7,042 nucleotides of DNA from Clostridia bacterium (GTDB taxonomy: Bacteria; Bacillota; Clostridia; Oscillospirales; CAG-272). The notes under the pieces are model-generated. The model searched no databases. It was not told the origin of the DNA and saw nothing but the letters and a program-made list of their open reading frames with translations. The stretch spans positions 1 through 7,042 of the forward strand of contig JAFTKV010000169.1 of assembly GCA_017453085.1 (NCBI GenBank), written 5' to 3'. The translations under genes were made by a program, and so were the position numbers. Positions 4,571 through 7,042 of the stretch are shown piece after piece. The first letter of the stretch is position 1. Each line of letters starts with the position of its first letter.

Positions 4571-7042
4571 ATGAAACAACCGAAACGCAATCCGATCCTC
4601 TCGATTTGTGCGCCCGTGCTGCTGATCCTGTCCGTTCTGCTGTGCGGAATGGGACTTTCGCTGATGGCAGGCGAATACACCGGTGAGGAGCTGAAGGTAG
4701 AGCTGACGGCATCCGGCGGCAGTGACGGCTACGATCTGAAGCTGTCTATGGAAAACTGCGCCGACTACGCTCTCCATAACGTTTCCTATCGCTTTACCCT
4801 CCCCGACGGCCTGACCGCAACTACCGTCAATACTGCGGCGTTGGTGGGTACGCTGGAGCATGGTCAGAAATATGAGACCACGCTGACCGTTACGGAGCAA
4901 TCCGAGCCTGTGACGCCGCCCGTAACGCCTCCGGTGACAGATGCTCCCGCGACTCCCAACAATCCTGTAAAGCCCGATGACGATCCCACGGACGAGCTGA
5001 ATCCCCCTGCCAACGAGACCTCCTCCGCAGGCATGATTCTGGCCATCGCAGGCGGCATTCTGCTGGCAGCAGCGGTCGTCGTGACGGTTATTCTGCTCCG
5101 CAAAAAGAAAAAGGCAAGCTCCGTCCTTTCCATGATCGCCATTCTGATCTGCGGCATTACTCTGTTCGGCACCGGTGCGTTTGCCGACGAAACGCTGCAG
5201 ACGGTCAGCGCATCCTGTGAGGTTGCCGGCAAGACCGTTTCGGTTGAGATCTCCTACGCTCCCCAGCTGCCTGTAGAAGAGGGCGCGGTGAAGGTGGAGA
5301 ACGGCGACGTTGCACTGAAGGGTGCCACCGTTTACATCGACTCTGCCAGTGAGCTTTCTCTCGTTCAGCGTGCGGCAGGCGATCTGGTGAATGACTTTGA
5401 AATGGTCACCGGTACCGCTCCCAAGCTGAAATCCGCTCTCCCTGAGCTGGGCGATCGCGCCGTGATCGTAGGCACCGTGGGCAACAGTGCCCTCATCGAC
5501 AGCCTGATCTCCGCAGGCATTCTGGACGTTTCCGCCATCGAAGGAAAGTGGGAGGGCTACACTATCGGCGTGTACAAGAACCTGACCGCTGACCTGAAGG
5601 AAGCCGTCGTCATTGCAGGCAGCGACGCCCGTGGCACCGTCTACGGTATTTATGAGCTGTCCGAGCAGCTGGGCGTTTCTCCCTGGTACTGGTGGGCGGA
5701 CATCCCCGTAGAGGAGAACAATTCTCCCGTACTGTCGGTCGAAAAGCTGACCCAGACCGAGATGCCCGACGTGAAGTTCCGCGGTATCTTTATCAACGAC
5801 GAGGAAAACTTCACCTTCTGGTCCGAGACCTTTGAAAACAGCAAAAAGGCTCCCGGAACCAAGACCTACGCTACCATCTTCGAGCTGCTGCTCCGGTTGA
5901 AGGCAAACACCCTTTGGCCCGCAATGCACAACCTCACCGACGCATTCAACAGCGACGTGAATCCCGAGACCGGCATTGCCTACAACGCTGAGCTGGCCAA
6001 CGAATACGGCATCGTCATGGGCTCCAGTCACTGCGAGCTGATGCTCTGCAACAACGAGACCGAATGGGAGCCCTGGTGTGCCAAGAATTCCCGCAAATAT
6101 AATATGACCAAGATCAATGACTCCTGGAAGGCTTCCTACGACTACTCGGTGAACGCCGAGGCCATGAACGCTTACTGGGAGGATCGCGTCGCCGCCAACT
6201 ATCGCTTCGAGAACGTTTATACCCTCGGTCTGCGTGGTGTTCACGATGCTTCGGTCAACTGCTCTGCTCTGACCGACAAATCGATCGTAGGCCGCACTAA
6301 GCTGGTACAGGCTGCCATTGACGCACAGATGGCGATCATCGACAAGTACGAGCAGAAGTACTACGAGGAGACCGGCGTCAAGAAGGAATTCGTCACCACC
6401 TACTGTCCTTACAAGGAAGCAGCTGACTATTACAAGCAGGGTCTGAAGCTTCCCGAGGACTGCGTGATCCTTTTCTGCGACGATAACTATAGCTACGTAC
6501 GTCAGTTTGCCACCGAAGAGGAAATGGAACTGTACGGCGGCTTTGGCGTGTACTATCATGTTTCTTACTACGGCGTTCCCCGCAGCTATCTGTGGATCGA
6601 CAGCACTCCCCTCTCCCAGATCTACAACGAGATGCACAAGGCTTACATGGCAGGCTCCGACGATATGTGGATCCTGAACGTGGGAGATATCAAGCCCGCT
6701 GAGATCTCTACCGACTTCTTTATGAATCTGGCGTGGGATGAGTCCGACTTTAACACCGACAATCTGGAAGATTATATGGCGGACTTCTTCTCCGAGACCT
6801 ACACCATCAAAGGGCAGGACGCCGCCACTCTGGCAGCTGCAATGACCGAGTTCTATCAGCTGGCCTATCCCTACAAGGCGGACTATCAGGGCTACAAGGA
6901 AGGCACAGAGTACAGCCTGGTTGAGCTGGGCGACGAGGCGGAGCGGGTCATCGATCGCATGACCGAGCTTTTTGAGACCTCCTCTGCTATCTATAACAAG
7001 CTCCCCGCCAACGAAAAGGACTCCTATTATCAGGTGGTCCAC
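4571..7042 (+). CDS. Membrane-anchored GH115 glycoside hydrolase (xylan alpha-glucuronidase type), 3' end missing
   Basis: Seen: 824 codons, open at the right edge; ATG at 4571 with AAGAAGGGA upstream. Order: membrane segment about 8-32; small Ig-like domain about 38-108 (NVSYRFTLPDGL, GTLEHGQKYETTLTV); Pro/Thr/Asp linker 112-148; membrane segment 153-176, then RKKKK 177-181; signal-peptide-like stretch 184-205 ending AFA before DE; then GH115. The GH115 N-domain is about 236-390 (GTVYGIYELSEQLGVSPWYWWADIP) and the catalytic region follows from about 400 (FRGIFINDEE, LLRLKANTLWPAM, YGIVMGSSH, GLRGVHD, CPYKEAADYY, FCDDNYSYVRQF, GGFGVYYHVSYYGVPRSYLW, MWILNVGDIKPAEI). Known: characterised GH115 enzymes cleave alpha-1,2-linked (4-O-methyl-)glucuronic acid from xylan. 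Residues R555, D559, E616, D637, N639, H663 and Y666 match, in identity and mostly in spacing, the active-site set I recall for Bacteroides BoAgu115A. Alternating membrane segments with RKKKK inside would place the enzyme outside the cell. The GH115 C-terminal domain lies beyond the window. The family call is very secure; substrate is inferred. Confidence 0.93.
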   Translation, partial: MKQPKRNPILSICAPVLLILSVLLCGMGLSLMAGEYTGEELKVELTASGGSDGYDLKLSMENCADYALHNVSYRFTLPDGLTATTVNTAALVGTLEHGQKYETTLTVTEQSEPVTPPVTPPVTDAPATPNNPVKPDDDPTDELNPPANETSSAGMILAIAGGILLAAAVVVTVILLRKKKKASSVLSMIAILICGITLFGTGAFADETLQTVSASCEVAGKTVSVEISYAPQLPVEEGAVKVENGDVALKGATVYIDSASELSLVQRAAGDLVNDFEMVTGTAPKLKSALPELGDRAVIVGTVGNSALIDSLISAGILDVSAIEGKWEGYTIGVYKNLTADLKEAVVIAGSDARGTVYGIYELSEQLGVSPWYWWADIPVEENNSPVLSVEKLTQTEMPDVKFRGIFINDEENFTFWSETFENSKKAPGTKTYATIFELLLRLKANTLWPAMHNLTDAFNSDVNPETGIAYNAELANEYGIVMGSSHCELMLCNNETEWEPWCAKNSRKYNMTKINDSWKASYDYSVNAEAMNAYWEDRVAANYRFENVYTLGLRGVHDASVNCSALTDKSIVGRTKLVQAAIDAQMAIIDKYEQKYYEETGVKKEFVTTYCPYKEAADYYKQGLKLPEDCVILFCDDNYSYVRQFATEEEMELYGGFGVYYHVSYYGVPRSYLWIDSTPLSQIYNEMHKAYMAGSDDMWILNVGDIKPAEISTDFFMNLAWDESDFNTDNLEDYMADFFSETYTIKGQDAATLAAAMTEFYQLAYPYKADYQGYKEGTEYSLVELGDEAERVIDRMTELFETSSAIYNKLPANEKDSYYQVVH

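Noticed and set aside
4324..4686. Plus-strand open frame bridging the AraC-type gene and the GH115 gene
   Set aside because: It overlaps the end of one supported gene and the start of another in a different frame, has no RBS, and would cross the hairpin at 4523-4548.
5098..5116. A-rich tract encoding RKKKK as a programmed frameshift site or sequencing frameshift joining two genes
   Set aside because: The frame is continuous on both sides and gives sensible protein throughout. The tract does not present a classic A AAA AAG heptamer in the zero frame, and no stop needs to be bypassed.
4511..7042. Minus-strand open frame of over 800 codons lying opposite the GH115 gene
   Set aside because: Its translation is low-complexity, rich in Gly/Val/His/Leu, with no recognisable domain or start signal, while the plus strand encodes clear GH115 motifs throughout. 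It is an antisense shadow of biased codon use.
1..7042. tRNA, rRNA, riboswitch, CRISPR, insertion sequence or phage features
   Set aside because: No cloverleaf-like, array-like or transposase/integrase sequence was found on either strand, and the intergenic regions are short and explained by promoter and terminator elements.

Overview
The window looks like a fragment of a plant-polysaccharide (probably glucuronoxylan) utilisation locus from an anaerobic Firmicute, most likely a gut or rumen Clostridia/Oscillospiraceae-type organism. The grounds are Gram-positive surface-protein architecture (a PETGD sorting signal, CxxC stalk repeats, lysine-rich membrane anchors), strong GGAGG ribosome binding sites, AT-rich intergenic DNA against clearly more GC-rich coding DNA, and a clostridial-style GH115 sequence. 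This taxonomic reading is inference.

Layout. Four protein genes are visible. On the minus strand lie two tandem paralogues: a complete 570-residue surface protein (1492-3204) and, 187 bases downstream of it, a second copy that runs off the left edge (1-1304). Each has a signal peptide, a putative concanavalin-like beta-sandwich domain and a CBM9-like carbohydrate-binding domain. The complete copy ends in a cysteine-rich stalk and a sortase-type anchor. A strong terminator (1449-1482) separates the two, and each has its own -10 box, so they are probably transcribed separately. A 395-base divergent intergenic region (3205-3599) separates them from an AraC-family regulator on the plus strand (3600-4439). 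After 131 bases with a hairpin comes a large plus-strand gene (4571 to beyond the right edge). It encodes a membrane-anchored family GH115 glycoside hydrolase, whose characterised members remove (4-O-methyl-)glucuronic acid from xylan.

How they may work together. The two CBM9 proteins could hold or sense hemicellulose at the cell wall, the GH115 could strip glucuronic acid side chains, and the AraC protein, which has an N-terminal cupin-type sensor domain, could switch the set on. Supporting this, a T-rich box (AGCGTTTTTTACAA or close variants) sits 52-53 bases upstream of the proposed -10 of both surface-protein genes and of the GH115 gene, and the two surface-protein promoters lack a good -35. 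A 21-bp-spaced direct repeat (TGCGATA) in the divergent region has the geometry of AraC-family half-sites.

The oddest feature is the N-terminus of the GH115. Before the enzyme there is a membrane segment, a small Ig-like domain, a proline-rich linker, a second membrane segment followed by RKKKK, and then a complete second signal peptide ending AFA-DE, all in one reading frame. It reads like two secreted proteins joined head to tail. No RNA genes, CRISPR arrays, transposases or integration sites were seen.
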